Translations under genes and position numbers: made by a program
Notes under the pieces: model-generated
Seen by the model: the letters and a program-made list of their open reading frames with translations, nothing else
Told to the model about the DNA's origin: nothing
Databases searched by the model: none
NCBI GenBank assembly: GCA_900113995.1
Contig: FORK01000003.1
Span: 94,981 to 158,980 of the forward strand
From: Ruminococcaceae bacterium D5
GTDB lineage: Bacteria > Bacillota > Clostridia > Oscillospirales > Ruminococcaceae
Reading direction: 5' to 3'
DNA length: 64,000 bases
Shown here: in pieces, positions 52,614 through 61,225 of the stretch
Layout: each line of letters begins with the position of its first letter
Position numbering within the stretch: the first letter of the stretch is position 1

Positions 52614-52731
52614 GGACCGTTAAAATTTAACAGAAAGCCCTTGTTTCTTTCCCCATACCTGTGATAGTATAAATAAGATGGCGGCTTGTCTGCGGACAGC
52701 GCCCGAACTGATGATACAGGGAGGCTTATCC

Positions 52732-54210
52732 ATGCAAAAGGTTGGAATTACCGAAACGGTCCTTCGAGACGCGCAGCAGTCGCTGATTGCTACACGGATG
52801 CCCTATTCGGACTTCGAAGGAATCCTCAAAACCATGAACGAGGCCGGCTACTATTCGGTGGAGTGCTGGGGAGGCGCCACCTTTGACACCTGCCTGCGCT
52901 ATCTGAATGAAGATCCGTGGGAGCGGCTGCGCAAAATCCGCGCCGCGATGCCCGATACCAAGTTGCAGATGCTGCTGCGCGGACAAAATCTGCTCGGCTA
53001 CAAGCCCTATCCCGACGATGTGGTGGAGAAATTCGTCGAGCATTCGCTCAAGAACGGCATCGATATCATCCGCATCTTCGACGCCCTGAACGATCCCCGC
53101 AATCTCGAGGTTGCGGTCAAGGCCACCAAGAAATTTGGCGGCATCGCTTCCGGTACTATCTGCTTCACCATCAGCCCGGTGCATACCCTTGAGAAATACA
53201 TCGAGCTGGGCAATCAGCTGCGCGATATGGGATGCGACTCGATCTGTATCAAGGATATGGCGGGAATCATGGGCCCGCAGGAGGCGTATGACCTCGTGCA
53301 TGCCCTCAAGCAGAACGTCAAGCTGCCGGTCATCATTCATACCCACAGCACCACCGGCCTTGCACCGCTGACTCTGCTCAAGTCTGTCGAAGCGGGCGCC
53401 GATGTCATCGATACCGCGATTTCGAGCATGTCGGGCGGTTCGAGCCAGTATGCCACCGAGAGCATGGCCTATGCTCTGCGCCAGCTCGGCTACGGCCTCG
53501 ATGTGGATGACAAGAAGCTCAAAGAAATCGCCGATTATTTTGCTCCGATCCAGAAGAAGGGCATCGATTCCGGCCTTCTCGATCCCTATGTTCTCGGAAC
53601 CAAGGCCGGCGCGCTGGTCTATCAGATTCCGGGCGGCATGATCTCCAACCTCATTACCCAGCTCAAGCAGCAAAATGCAGCTGACCGGCTTGACGAGGTT
53701 CTGCTCGAGGTCCCGCGCGTCAAGGCCGACCTCGGCCATCCGCCGCTGGTCACCCCGACCAGCCAGATCTGCGGCGTGCAGGCGGTCATGAACGTCCTGA
53801 CCGGCGAACGCTACAAGATGGTTTCCAACGAGGTCCGCGGCTATCTGCGCGGCGAATACGGCCGGGCGCCCGGCGAGGTCAATCCCGAAGTGATCAAAAA
53901 GGTGCTCAAGGATGAAAAGCCCTCAACCGAGCGCTATGCCGACCGTCTGGCCCCCGCGTTTGAATCCACCAAGCAGGAGCTTGGCGCAAAGGCGAAGTGC
54001 GACGAGGATGTGCTCAGCTATCTGGTCTTCCCGCAGCTTGCTGAGAAGTATTTCGAGAAGCGCGACCAGCCCGCTGAGGATCCGGCCGCCGTTGCCGCCG
54101 CTGCCGCAGTGGTGAGCTATGCCGCCGCTTCTGCTCCCGCCGCCCCGGCTCCGGCTGCTGTGCCGGCTGTCGGCGTCAAGGTTGGCTACAGCGTGCGCCG
54201 CCTCGGTTAA
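52732..54210 (+). CDS. oadA: Oxaloacetate decarboxylase-type alpha subunit, without biotin domain
   Basis: A 492-residue carboxyltransferase with an HMG-lyase-like TIM barrel (VLRDAQQSLIATRM, DIIRIFDALNDPRN, IKDMAGIMGP, IIHTHSTTGLAP) and the following PYC_OADA domain. It transfers the carboxyl group of oxaloacetate, or pyruvate in reverse, to biotin. The protein ends in an Ala/Pro-rich tail (AAASAPAAPAPAAVPAVGV) where fused enzymes continue into the biotinyl domain; here the biotin carrier is a separate gene at 54656. AGGGAGG precedes ATG 52732. Substrate is inferred from fold: the crotonase-type enzymes for glutaconyl- or methylmalonyl-CoA look different. Confidence 0.88.
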   Translation: MQKVGITETVLRDAQQSLIATRMPYSDFEGILKTMNEAGYYSVECWGGATFDTCLRYLNEDPWERLRKIRAAMPDTKLQMLLRGQNLLGYKPYPDDVVEKFVEHSLKNGIDIIRIFDALNDPRNLEVAVKATKKFGGIASGTICFTISPVHTLEKYIELGNQLRDMGCDSICIKDMAGIMGPQEAYDLVHALKQNVKLPVIIHTHSTTGLAPLTLLKSVEAGADVIDTAISSMSGGSSQYATESMAYALRQLGYGLDVDDKKLKEIADYFAPIQKKGIDSGLLDPYVLGTKAGALVYQIPGGMISNLITQLKQQNAADRLDEVLLEVPRVKADLGHPPLVTPTSQICGVQAVMNVLTGERYKMVSNEVRGYLRGEYGRAPGEVNPEVIKKVLKDEKPSTERYADRLAPAFESTKQELGAKAKCDEDVLSYLVFPQLAEKYFEKRDQPAEDPAAVAAAAAVVSYAAASAPAAPAPAAVPAVGVKVGYSVRRLG

Positions 54211-54222
54211 GGAGGTGCCGAT

Positions 54223-54642
54223 ATGGAATTTTTGAACAGCCCGTTTGCGGGTCCTGCAATTCTTCTCGTCGCTGTTGTGGTTCTTTGCATTTATATCGCG
54301 GGTAAGACCAAGAGGGACTATGCCGCCGCGATGAAGAAGTATGAGGAGGGGATGGCTGCTTATCAGGCCGCTGTCGAGGCCAGTTCCGGAACTCTGAAGT
54401 TCGGCGTCCCCTTTGCCCCCCCTGATTTGACCATGGAAGCCAAGTCCGACGCGGTGGCGCCCTATTTCGGCCCCGCCTCGATGGTGGGACTGGGTTCCGG
54501 AGTCCGGGCGGTTGGCGGAGAAGGAAGGATCGAGCTGACCGGCGTTGATGAACGCACCGCTGCGATGGTCATCGCCATTCTCTGCGAACAGCTCGGCGGC
54601 GATCCGTCCCGCCTGCGGTTTGTCTCGATCAAGGCAGTTTAG
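54223..54642 (+). CDS. Small membrane-anchored decarboxylase subunit (OadG/GcdD-like)
   Basis: A 139-residue protein with one N-terminal membrane helix (residues about 9-27), a charged coiled segment (KTKRDYAAAMKKYEEGMAAYQAAVEA) and a C-terminal domain ending IAILCEQLGGDPSRLRFVSIKAV. The C-terminal pattern is like that of the small delta/gamma subunits that hold sodium-pump decarboxylases at the membrane. It lies between the alpha subunit and biotin-carrier genes with a GGAGGTG site. Identity to any named family is weak, so position carries much of the call. Confidence 0.6.
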   Translation: MEFLNSPFAGPAILLVAVVVLCIYIAGKTKRDYAAAMKKYEEGMAAYQAAVEASSGTLKFGVPFAPPDLTMEAKSDAVAPYFGPASMVGLGSGVRAVGGEGRIELTGVDERTAAMVIAILCEQLGGDPSRLRFVSIKAV

Positions 54643-54655
54643 GGAGGACGCAGTG

Positions 54656-55090
54656 ATGAAATATTTGGTTACTCTCAATGGAAATGAGTATGAGGTGGAG
54701 GTCGGCGCCGACAGCGTCACCCTCACCGCTGAACGGATCGGCGCAGCCAAGGCTGCTCCTGCCCCCGCTCCTGTTTCACGTCCGGCGCCGACTGCAGCTC
54801 CGGCACCCGCTCCCGCCCCTGTCCCGGCACCCGCACCGGCTGCTGTATCCGCACCCGCCGCACCGGTTCCCGGCAGCGGGACAACCGTTGCGGCTCCGAT
54901 GCCAGGCAATATCCTCAAGGTGATGGTTAAGCCGGGAGATGCAGTCAAGTCCGGACAGATTCTCTTGCTGCTCGAGGCGATGAAGATGGAGAATGAGATT
55001 TATTCCCCCTGCGACGGAACTGTCAGTTCAGTGCTCGTTTCGGTCGGCGGGACCGTCAACTCAAACGATCCGATGGTGGTCATCGGGTGA
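54656..55090 (+). CDS. Biotin carrier subunit of the decarboxylase
   Basis: A 144-residue biotin carrier. N-terminal MKYLVTLNGNEYEVE, an Ala/Pro linker (about residues 35-75) and a biotinyl domain with [10 protein letters not shown]; lysine about 110 is the biotin site. It closely resembles GcdC at 13079 in all three parts, so the two carriers are paralogues. GGGAGGA precedes ATG 54656. It would serve the alpha subunit at 52732 and, through the small membrane subunit, a sodium-pumping beta subunit coded elsewhere. Confidence 0.9.
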   Translation: MKYLVTLNGNEYEVEVGADSVTLTAERIGAAKAAPAPAPVSRPAPTAAPAPAPAPVPAPAPAAVSAPAAPVPGSGTTVAAPMPGNILKVMVKPGDAVKSGQILLLLEAMKMENEIYSPCDGTVSSVLVSVGGTVNSNDPMVVIG

Positions 55091-55238
55091 AATGTAAAAA
55101 TCCCCTCAGCGGTGGGGAAAGCTCATACGAGCGATTTGGCAGCGGCAGGGCTTGGCCCTGCCGCTGCAGTTGCTTTTTCATTTTAACATGATGATGCCTT
55201 CTGTCGGATCGGGATGCGCAGTGAAAAGAAAAAATCAG

Positions 55239-56450
55239 ATGAGAGATATGATGAAGTTCAGGAAGAAGCCCCGCCAAGGCGGAACGTGGAACCTCGTTGT
55301 ACTGGGGCTTATCAGTTGTTTTTCCGACATTTCCAGCGAAATGGTCTATCCTTTGATACCGCTCTATTTGACTGCAGCATTTGGGGCCACGCCGGCGATG
55401 ATCGGGATCGTTGAGGGGTTTGCGGAGAGCGTTGCCGGCTTGCTGAAAGTGTTCAGCGGCTATCTCAGTGATCGTTTTCAACAGAAGAAGGCGCTTGCCT
55501 TCGGGGGATATGCGGCGGGTGTGCTCTATAAAATCGCCCTGCTGTTTTCGGGGTCCTGGACGGGCATTCTCGGTGCGCGGGTGATTGACCGCTTTGGAAA
55601 AGGAGTGCGGACCGCCCCCAGAGATGTTATGGTGGCGGAAAGTGCTGGTGAAAGCGGTATGGGGCAGGCCTTTGGCATTCATAAAATGCTGGACATGGCC
55701 GGGTCCGCCATAGGCATTCTGCTGGCATTCATTCTGGTGAGACGTGTCGGCAGCGATGGGTACAGAACAGTGTTTGCTGTGTCCATCATTCCGATATCCT
55801 TTTCCCTTCTGCTGTTTTTTCTGATTCATGAAAAAAAGGGGAGACACGAGGTTGCGCCAAGAGAACGCTTCTGGAGAAATATCTCCCGGCTGGATGGACG
55901 GTTTAAGCTTTATCTCACCGTCACCTTTCTTTTTACTTTGGGCAACTCATCCAACAGCTTTCTGCTGCTGCGCGCTTCCGACATCGGTTTTGATGACAGT
56001 GATATGATCCTGCTTTATTTTTTGTACAATGTGATTGCTTCTGCTTTGGCGATTCCTTGTGGAAAGCTGTCGGATAAGATCGGAAGGAAGAGAGTACTTG
56101 TGTGGGGCTATCTCACCTTTTCACTGGTATATTTCGGTTTTGCTTTTTGCAATACAAAGCTGATGATGGCTCTGATCTTTGTGATTTACGGCGGCTACAC
56201 AGCGATGACCGCCGGAGCGGAGCGAACCTTCATTGTGGAGGCCGCACCGCCGCAGTTGAAAGGTACAATGCTCGGCCTGCACTCGATGCTCGCCGGAATT
56301 GCTCTGTTGCCGGCCAGCGTCATCGCCGGGCTGCTTTGGGATGGCATCGGCGCGGCGGCGCCTTTTATATTTGGTGGGGGTCTTTCTCTGTTGTCCGCCG
56401 TCATACTGGTGTTGAAATTGGGGGATGCAGCCGGTATGCTGAAAGATTAG
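55239..56450 (+). CDS. Major facilitator superfamily transporter
   Basis: A roughly 400-residue membrane protein with twelve predicted helices. The N half contains LISCFSDISSEMVYPLIPLYL and the loop 2-3 motif GYLSDRFQQKKAL; the C half contains GKLSDKIGRKRVLVWGY. It belongs to the MFS; a drug-efflux or sugar-type role is possible but the substrate is unknown. The start is uncertain: ATG 55239 is used, though the site is weak and ATGs at 55248 and 55251 are alternatives. It follows the decarboxylase genes without clear linkage. Confidence 0.8.
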   Translation: MRDMMKFRKKPRQGGTWNLVVLGLISCFSDISSEMVYPLIPLYLTAAFGATPAMIGIVEGFAESVAGLLKVFSGYLSDRFQQKKALAFGGYAAGVLYKIALLFSGSWTGILGARVIDRFGKGVRTAPRDVMVAESAGESGMGQAFGIHKMLDMAGSAIGILLAFILVRRVGSDGYRTVFAVSIIPISFSLLLFFLIHEKKGRHEVAPRERFWRNISRLDGRFKLYLTVTFLFTLGNSSNSFLLLRASDIGFDDSDMILLYFLYNVIASALAIPCGKLSDKIGRKRVLVWGYLTFSLVYFGFAFCNTKLMMALIFVIYGGYTAMTAGAERTFIVEAAPPQLKGTMLGLHSMLAGIALLPASVIAGLLWDGIGAAAPFIFGGGLSLLSAVILVLKLGDAAGMLKD

Positions 56451-56606
56451 ATATAGGTTTAAGAAGCTTTTGCTCCCAATAAAGTCAACGGATATTTAAA
56501 GCAGGGCATTTTGCTGTACACAAACGAGAAAGGGTTCAGAAGCGGGCTGCTGGCTGTTTCGGGACTCTGCGCAGCCCTTTATGCCGTGAAAGGCTTTCGG
56601 AGAATG

Positions 56607-56642
56607 GAAAAGGGGCCGTCATCATGACGGCCCCTTCTGATT
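56607..56642 (+). terminator. Terminator downstream of the MFS gene
   Basis: AAGGGGCCGTCAT pairs perfectly with ATGACGGCCCCTT, followed by TCTGATTTTGTTTT. Confidence 0.75.
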
Positions 56643-57404
56643 TTGTTTTCACCTGCCTGATTGGATCATTTGCATTGTTCTGGAACTGACAATCATTATT
56701 TTTGCCGTTTGGGGAAATCTATTCTGGACCGAAACATTTTTCACCGGGGTGAAAATGTTCGTTAGGAATGCTGCGAATCAGCCAGGCGAAACGTTCTTTT
56801 CGAGCGTCCCGGATGCCCTCCGCATCCCTTCCGGCAGGACCCAAGGAGAATGCCTCTTTTGCCACAATCAAATTGCCACATGCCCCAAAGCGGTCTGACG
56901 AACGCTGGATATTTTGGGTCTGTTACAATGGGACCGGGATAACGATGCTTTCTAAAACCTTGTGCTGCAAAAGGATATCCAAAAATTTCCTAGTGTTTCC
57001 CGCTTTGTTGTCTTCTGCGACGATCCTTCAGGCCACGTTTGGGGCACTGGCAGGGAAACACAACTGAGCAAATCAAAAATCAGAATTTTCAGAATCAAAG
57101 CCGATCTGGATTCAGGTAGCGTTTGCGGTCCGACACCGGCACGAAATCTGTTGGCTCTTATGGGCGCCGCCCTTCTTGTGCATTGCATCCTGCAACGTCT
57201 ACAATCAAAAATCAGATTTTCGCAGTGGCGCCGGCCACGGAATTCTTCGGTTCTTCACTGTTCATCGGAGCCACCCCTTTCTCTGCAGGTTCATCTTCTC
57301 GATGTTCCTTCTGTGTCTTTACTCTATCAGATTTTGATAAAAATGTCAATAGTTTTCCACGAAAAAAATTATTTTTGCCTTTATTTCACAAATTAAAACC
57401 TATC
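56643..57404. other. Long intergenic region with only weak coding traces
   Basis: No complete gene is supported. On the minus strand 56740-56910 a short frame reads CGNLIVAKEAFSLGPAGRD and RKERFAWLIRSIPNEHF before a stop, which looks protein-like but has no start signal; it could be a relic. The remaining frames are short and lack ribosome binding sites. Confidence 0.4.
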
Positions 57405-57433
57405 TTGACTTTCTGATTGCGATGTCGTAAACT
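57405..57433 (+). promoter_or_regulatory. Promoter of the DUF1292 gene
   Basis: -35 TTGACT (57405-57410), 17-base spacer, -10 TAAACT (57428-57433), about 38 bases before the start codon. Confidence 0.6.
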
Positions 57434-57470
57434 AAGTGCAGGAAATGAACTTGAAAGGGGACGCTGACCA

Positions 57471-57830
57471 ATGAGCGAGCTTTGCAATTGCGGCCACGAA
57501 CACGAACATGAGGAATGCGGCTGCGGCTGCGGCGAACAGGAGGGCATGGACGGAGTCGTTACCCTCGTCGATGAGGATGGCGTCGAGCATGGATTTGAGA
57601 TCATCGATATGGTTGAACTTGACGGCGCACAATATGTGGCGGTTGTCCCGGCGGACGAAGAGCCGGAGGAGGACGACGAGTCAGACGAACTGGTTCTGCT
57701 GAAGGTTGTTGCCGAAGGGGTCGAGGAATTTCTGGAGGCAATCGAGAGCGAAGAAGAATTTAACCGTGTCTCGGCCGTCTTTATGGAGAGGCTCAAGGAT
57801 GACTACGACTTCGTCGAGGGCGAAGAATAA
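57471..57830 (+). CDS. Acidic DUF1292-family protein with His/Cys-rich N terminus
   Basis: A 119-residue, very acidic protein of the DUF1292 (YrzB-like) family; the core GVVTLVDEDGVEHGFEIIDMVELDGAQYVAVVP and the long Glu/Asp stretch PADEEPEEDDESDE are typical. The N terminus (CNCGHEHEHEECGCGCGE) is unusual and could bind a metal ion. The C-terminal part (LKVVAEGVEEFLEAIESEEEFNRVSAVFMERL) is characteristic of the family. GAAAGGGGA precedes ATG. The function of the family is unknown. Confidence 0.85.
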   Translation: MSELCNCGHEHEHEECGCGCGEQEGMDGVVTLVDEDGVEHGFEIIDMVELDGAQYVAVVPADEEPEEDDESDELVLLKVVAEGVEEFLEAIESEEEFNRVSAVFMERLKDDYDFVEGEE

Positions 57831-58224
57831 ACGGTTGGTCCCATCATAGAATATCATTGTGACACTCTGCGGTGTGCGACACTCTCTTCCATTTATAATC
57901 CGACAAGCATAAATTTAGGGATTTCAGCGTCTCCAACCGACTAGTGCAGACCTCCCGCCCCCTTTAGGGGGAGTTCGGAAGAAGGGAGCGCGATGTCGGT
58001 GGGCGCCCACCCACCTGTCATTGACGGGGTTTTATTCGGGGGAGGGATCGGCACTGCGGGGTGTCTTCAATTATGCTGTCAACGAAATTGCCGCTCTGTG
58101 GGAAAATGGCCCGCCGCCGCAGACCGTATCCGGGGAAGGCGGACAAAATCCCGCTTAAATTTATTTGCAGCACCGGGCATAACGGTGGAACCTGCCGCTC
58201 AAAATAAGGGCGGAGGTGCAAAAG
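57831..58224. other. Intergenic region before the spoIIQ-like gene
   Basis: No gene is seen. It contains GATTTCAGCGTCTCCAACCG (57921-57940), like repeat segments near 9980 and 50050, and a hairpin CCTCCCGCCCCCTTTAGGGGG (57951-57971). A forespore-specific promoter is expected but not recognised. Confidence 0.35.
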
Positions 58225-58980
58225 ATGTCCAATCATTCTGAAAACAGTTTTACCCGTTTTTTAAGCGGCAAGGGATTTTATTTTGTTTTGGCGCTCTGCC
58301 TTGCCGGAGCGGGGGCCGCGGCTTATCTGGCGGTAGAAACCGCACCGGGTGCAGTGACCGAGCCGGAGCCTCAGCCCGCGCCGATGACCCAGCCGGACGA
58401 TCATGAGGAATGGACCTTCCCTCAGTTCGAGGAGGCGGCCGGAAGTCAGCCCGGAGTCGCAGTCGAAAAGAATCGCGGCGCCGCTTCCTCTTCCGGGGAG
58501 TCCTCCTCGCAGCAGCCCTCGCCCGCACAGCAAAAGGAGTCCGCTGCTTCCGAGATGCCGGCGTCCTCGCCGAAATTGTCCTTGATTCAGCCGGTTGATG
58601 GTGAAGTGTTTACCCAGTATTCCAACGGCGAACTGGTCAAGAGCGAAACCCTCGGAGACTGGCGCACCCATAACGGCATCGACATCGCTGCTGCCGAGGG
58701 AACGCCGGTCAAGGCGGCCGCCAAGGGAAGTGTGACGGGAGTGCGCTCCGACGCCCTGTGGGGTTATGTTGTTGAGATCACCCACCCGGACGGGACCCTT
58801 TCCTCCTATTGCGGCCTTGCCAAGCAGCCGCAGGTTAAGAAGGGCGACGATGTGGCGCTGGGGCAGGTGATCGGTGCGGTCGGTTATCTTCCGGCGGAGA
58901 GTCTGATGCCGTCACACCTGCATTTTGAATGCCGGCGGGATGGGAAATACGTCGATCCGATGAGCCTGATCGGAAAATAG
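58225..58980 (+). CDS. spoIIQ: SpoIIQ-like M23 family peptidase
   Basis: A 251-residue protein with a short cytoplasmic N terminus, one membrane helix (about residues 15-37), a low-complexity Pro/Ser/Glu linker and a C-terminal LytM domain (residues about 135-251). Metal ligands HNGIDIA and HLHFE are present, as in Clostridial SpoIIQ, whereas the Bacillus protein has lost one. In sporulation SpoIIQ in the forespore membrane pairs with SpoIIIAH to link mother cell and forespore. ATG 58225 follows GGAGG by eight bases. A non-sporulation M23 peptidase is possible, but length and layout favour SpoIIQ. Confidence 0.75.
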   Translation: MSNHSENSFTRFLSGKGFYFVLALCLAGAGAAAYLAVETAPGAVTEPEPQPAPMTQPDDHEEWTFPQFEEAAGSQPGVAVEKNRGAASSSGESSSQQPSPAQQKESAASEMPASSPKLSLIQPVDGEVFTQYSNGELVKSETLGDWRTHNGIDIAAAEGTPVKAAAKGSVTGVRSDALWGYVVEITHPDGTLSSYCGLAKQPQVKKGDDVALGQVIGAVGYLPAESLMPSHLHFECRRDGKYVDPMSLIGK

Positions 58981-58993
58981 CAGGAATTGAAAG

Positions 58994-59037
58994 AGAGCCG
59001 CCGCGAAGCAGGAGAGCGCTTCGCGGCGGCTCCTTTT
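58994..59037 (+). terminator. Terminator of the spoIIQ-like gene
   Basis: GAGCCGCCGCGAAGC pairs with GCTTCGCGGCGGCTC, followed by CTTTT. Confidence 0.9.
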
Positions 59038-59096
59038 GGGGATTGGAGCGAAGGATTTCCCGCAGAATAAATCATATGCCAATCATCGAAAAGAGC

Positions 59097-59125
59097 TTGA
59101 CAGACGCCTCTTCCAGTAGTAAAAT
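59097..59125 (+). promoter_or_regulatory. Promoter of zur-znuACB
   Basis: -35 TTGACA (59097-59102), 17-base spacer, -10 TAAAAT (59120-59125). A/T-rich sequence between the -10 and the start codon (59126-59160) could hold a Zur site, but no palindrome is clear. Confidence 0.65.
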
Positions 59126-59181
59126 GTGAAAACGAAACTCAAATTCAAATGACAAAACGATCGAAAAGAAAAGGAGCGGCC

Positions 59182-59598
59182 ATGGCTGAAGGATATCGGA
59201 CGCGCCAGCGGACGCTGGTGCTTTCGCTGCTCAAACGACTTGGGGACCGGCACCTCACCGCCGAGGAAATTTCCAGATATCTGGCGGAAGAAGGAAGTCC
59301 GGTTGGAAAGGCGACCGTTTACCGGTGCCTCGACCGTCTGGTCGAGCAGGGAACGGTGCGCAAGTTCCTGCTGGGCGAGGGGGAGAGCGCCTGTTATCAG
59401 TATCAGACTGGGGAATGCCATTCCCACTACCACCTCAAATGCGCCTGCTGCGGCGCGCTGCTGCACCTTGAGTGCAGCTACATCGACGGGATGGCCGGGC
59501 ATCTGAAGGCAACCCACGGCTTCTTGCTCGACCCTTCCAAAATTGTGCTGTACGGCCTGTGCGGCAAATGTGCGGCCGAAAAAAAGGAGAAACTATGA
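59182..59598 (+). CDS. zur: Fur-family zinc regulator (Zur-like)
   Basis: A 138-residue Fur-family repressor: winged helix (LSLLKRLGDRHLTAEEISRYL, GKATVYRCLDRLVEQGTVRKF) followed by a dimerisation domain with HSHYHLKCACCGALLHLEC and a C-terminal CGKC. The two CxxC pairs bind structural zinc. Because znuA, znuC and znuB follow in the same operon, zinc is the likely sensed metal. ATG 59182 has AAAAGGAG. The gene overlaps znuA by four bases. Confidence 0.88.
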   Translation: MAEGYRTRQRTLVLSLLKRLGDRHLTAEEISRYLAEEGSPVGKATVYRCLDRLVEQGTVRKFLLGEGESACYQYQTGECHSHYHLKCACCGALLHLECSYIDGMAGHLKATHGFLLDPSKIVLYGLCGKCAAEKKEKL

Positions 59599-60521
59599 TG
59601 AAGCGAATCTTGGCGGCGCTCTGCGCGGCAGCTTTGCTGGCTCTCACAGGCTGCGCTCCGGCGCCCGCCTCCTCCTCCCCGGCAGGGAAGGAAAAGCTGA
59701 CCGTTTATGCCACACTGTTCCCGCAGTACGATTTTGCACGTGAAATCGCGGGAGACCGGGCGGAGGTCATCCTCCTTCTGCCGCCGGGTGTGGAGAGCCA
59801 TTCCTTTGAGCCGACTCCGGCCGATATCGCCGGCATCTCCAAGAGCGACCTTCTGCTTTACACCGGGGACGCGATGGAGCCATGGGCGGCAAAGCTGATT
59901 GCGGGGGACCTTCCGGACACGGTGCGGGCGGTGGACCTTTCGCAGGGTGTGGCGCTGCTCGCGGAGGAGCATGAAGAGGAGGGACATGCCCATCCCTTTG
60001 ATCCGCACATCTGGACCAGCCCCGTCAACGCGATGATCATGGCGCGCACCGTCGTTTCGGCGCTCTGCGAGGCGGACCCCGAGGGGGCGGAAGCCTACCG
60101 CGCCAATGGGGAACGCTATCTGGCCGAACTGGAATCGCTTGACGACGAGATCCGCACGATCGTGTCGCAGGCCAAGCGGCGGGAACTGGTGTTCGGCGGG
60201 CGGTTTGCCTTTCACTATTTTACCGCGGAGTACGGGCTGACCGCCTATTCCGCCTATGACTCCTGTTCGGAGGAAACCGAGCCTTCGGCCAAGGCGGTGT
60301 CGGAGGTGATCGGCCGGGTGCGGGAGGACCACCTTCCGGTGGTCTATTATGAGGAGCTGACCGAACCGAAGGTTGCGCGCTCGATTGCACAGGAGACGGG
60401 AGCGAAGCTCCTGCTGCTGCATTCCTGCCATAACCTCTCAAAGGATGAACTGGCCGCGGGGGAAAGCTATTTGTCACTGATGAAACAAAATGCACAGAAT
60501 CTGCGGGAGGGACTGAACTGA
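59595..60521 (+). CDS. znuA: Zinc ABC transporter substrate-binding lipoprotein ZnuA
   Basis: A 308-residue cluster A-I metal-binding protein. A lipoprotein signal (lipobox LTGC) anchors it outside the membrane. HSFEPTPADI carries the first metal histidine; a His/Glu-rich loop EEHEEEGHAHPFDPHIW follows, and HYFTAEYGL and the late acidic region complete the site. It captures Zn2+ and possibly Mn2+ for ZnuBC. ATG 59595 overlaps the zur stop with an AAGGAG site. Confidence 0.93.
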   Translation: MMKRILAALCAAALLALTGCAPAPASSSPAGKEKLTVYATLFPQYDFAREIAGDRAEVILLLPPGVESHSFEPTPADIAGISKSDLLLYTGDAMEPWAAKLIAGDLPDTVRAVDLSQGVALLAEEHEEEGHAHPFDPHIWTSPVNAMIMARTVVSALCEADPEGAEAYRANGERYLAELESLDDEIRTIVSQAKRRELVFGGRFAFHYFTAEYGLTAYSAYDSCSEETEPSAKAVSEVIGRVREDHLPVVYYEELTEPKVARSIAQETGAKLLLLHSCHNLSKDELAAGESYLSLMKQNAQNLREGLN

Positions 60522-61225
60522 TGGCGATGATCGAGTGCAGCCATCTGACCATGGGATACGGAAGCCAGATTGCGGTGGAGGACCTTTCCTTTTCGGTGGA
60601 AGAGGGGGATTACCTCTGCATCGTCGGGCCGAACGGTTCCGGGAAAAGCACCCTGCTTAAGGGCTTGCTCGGGCTGGCGCAGCCGAAGTCTGGTTCCATC
60701 TCCTACCATGGGGTTTCCCCGAGGGAGATCGGCTACCTGCCCCAGCAGACCCCGGTGCAGCGGGATTTCCCCGCCTCGGTCTGGGAGGTAGTCCTGTCGG
60801 GCTGCATCGGCTCGGGCGGCTGGAAGCCCTTTTACACCGCCGCACAAAAGGACCGCGCGGCCGAAATGCTGCGCCGCATCGGTGCGGAAAGCCTGTGCAG
60901 ACGGTCGTTTCGGGCTCTTTCGGGGGGGCAGCGGCAGCGTGTGCTGCTCGCCCGCGCCCTCTGCGCCGCGGACCGCCTGCTCCTGCTCGACGAACCTACC
61001 GCCGCTCTCGACCCCCGGGCTTCGGCCGAGCTTTACGATATGATCGATCACCTCAATCGCCGCCATAAGGTAACGGTTTTGATGGTTTCGCACGATCTTG
61101 CCTCGGTACGGCGGGCAAACAAGGTGTTGCAGATGGCAACCAGCCGTGCTTTCTTCGGGGGGGTGCGGGAATACTTTGAGAGCGCTGCGCTGCGCCGCCT
61201 TGAAGGAGGGGAAAACCATGCTTGA
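60521..61225 (+). CDS. znuC: Zinc ABC transporter ATP-binding protein ZnuC
   Basis: A 234-residue ABC ATPase. Walker A is GPNGSGKST, the signature LSGGQRQRVLLARAL and Walker B RLLLLDEPTAALD; the switch histidine is in MVSHDL. It overlaps znuA by one base and znuB by eight, so all three are coupled. A GGGAGG site precedes the start. Confidence 0.94.
   Translation: MAMIECSHLTMGYGSQIAVEDLSFSVEEGDYLCIVGPNGSGKSTLLKGLLGLAQPKSGSISYHGVSPREIGYLPQQTPVQRDFPASVWEVVLSGCIGSGGWKPFYTAAQKDRAAEMLRRIGAESLCRRSFRALSGGQRQRVLLARALCAADRLLLLDEPTAALDPRASAELYDMIDHLNRRHKVTVLMVSHDLASVRRANKVLQMATSRAFFGGVREYFESAALRRLEGGENHA

Noticed and set aside
56768..57067. 99-codon open frame
   Set aside because: No ribosome binding site, no family resemblance, and overlapping frames on the opposite strand; the region is treated as non-coding with a possible relic.
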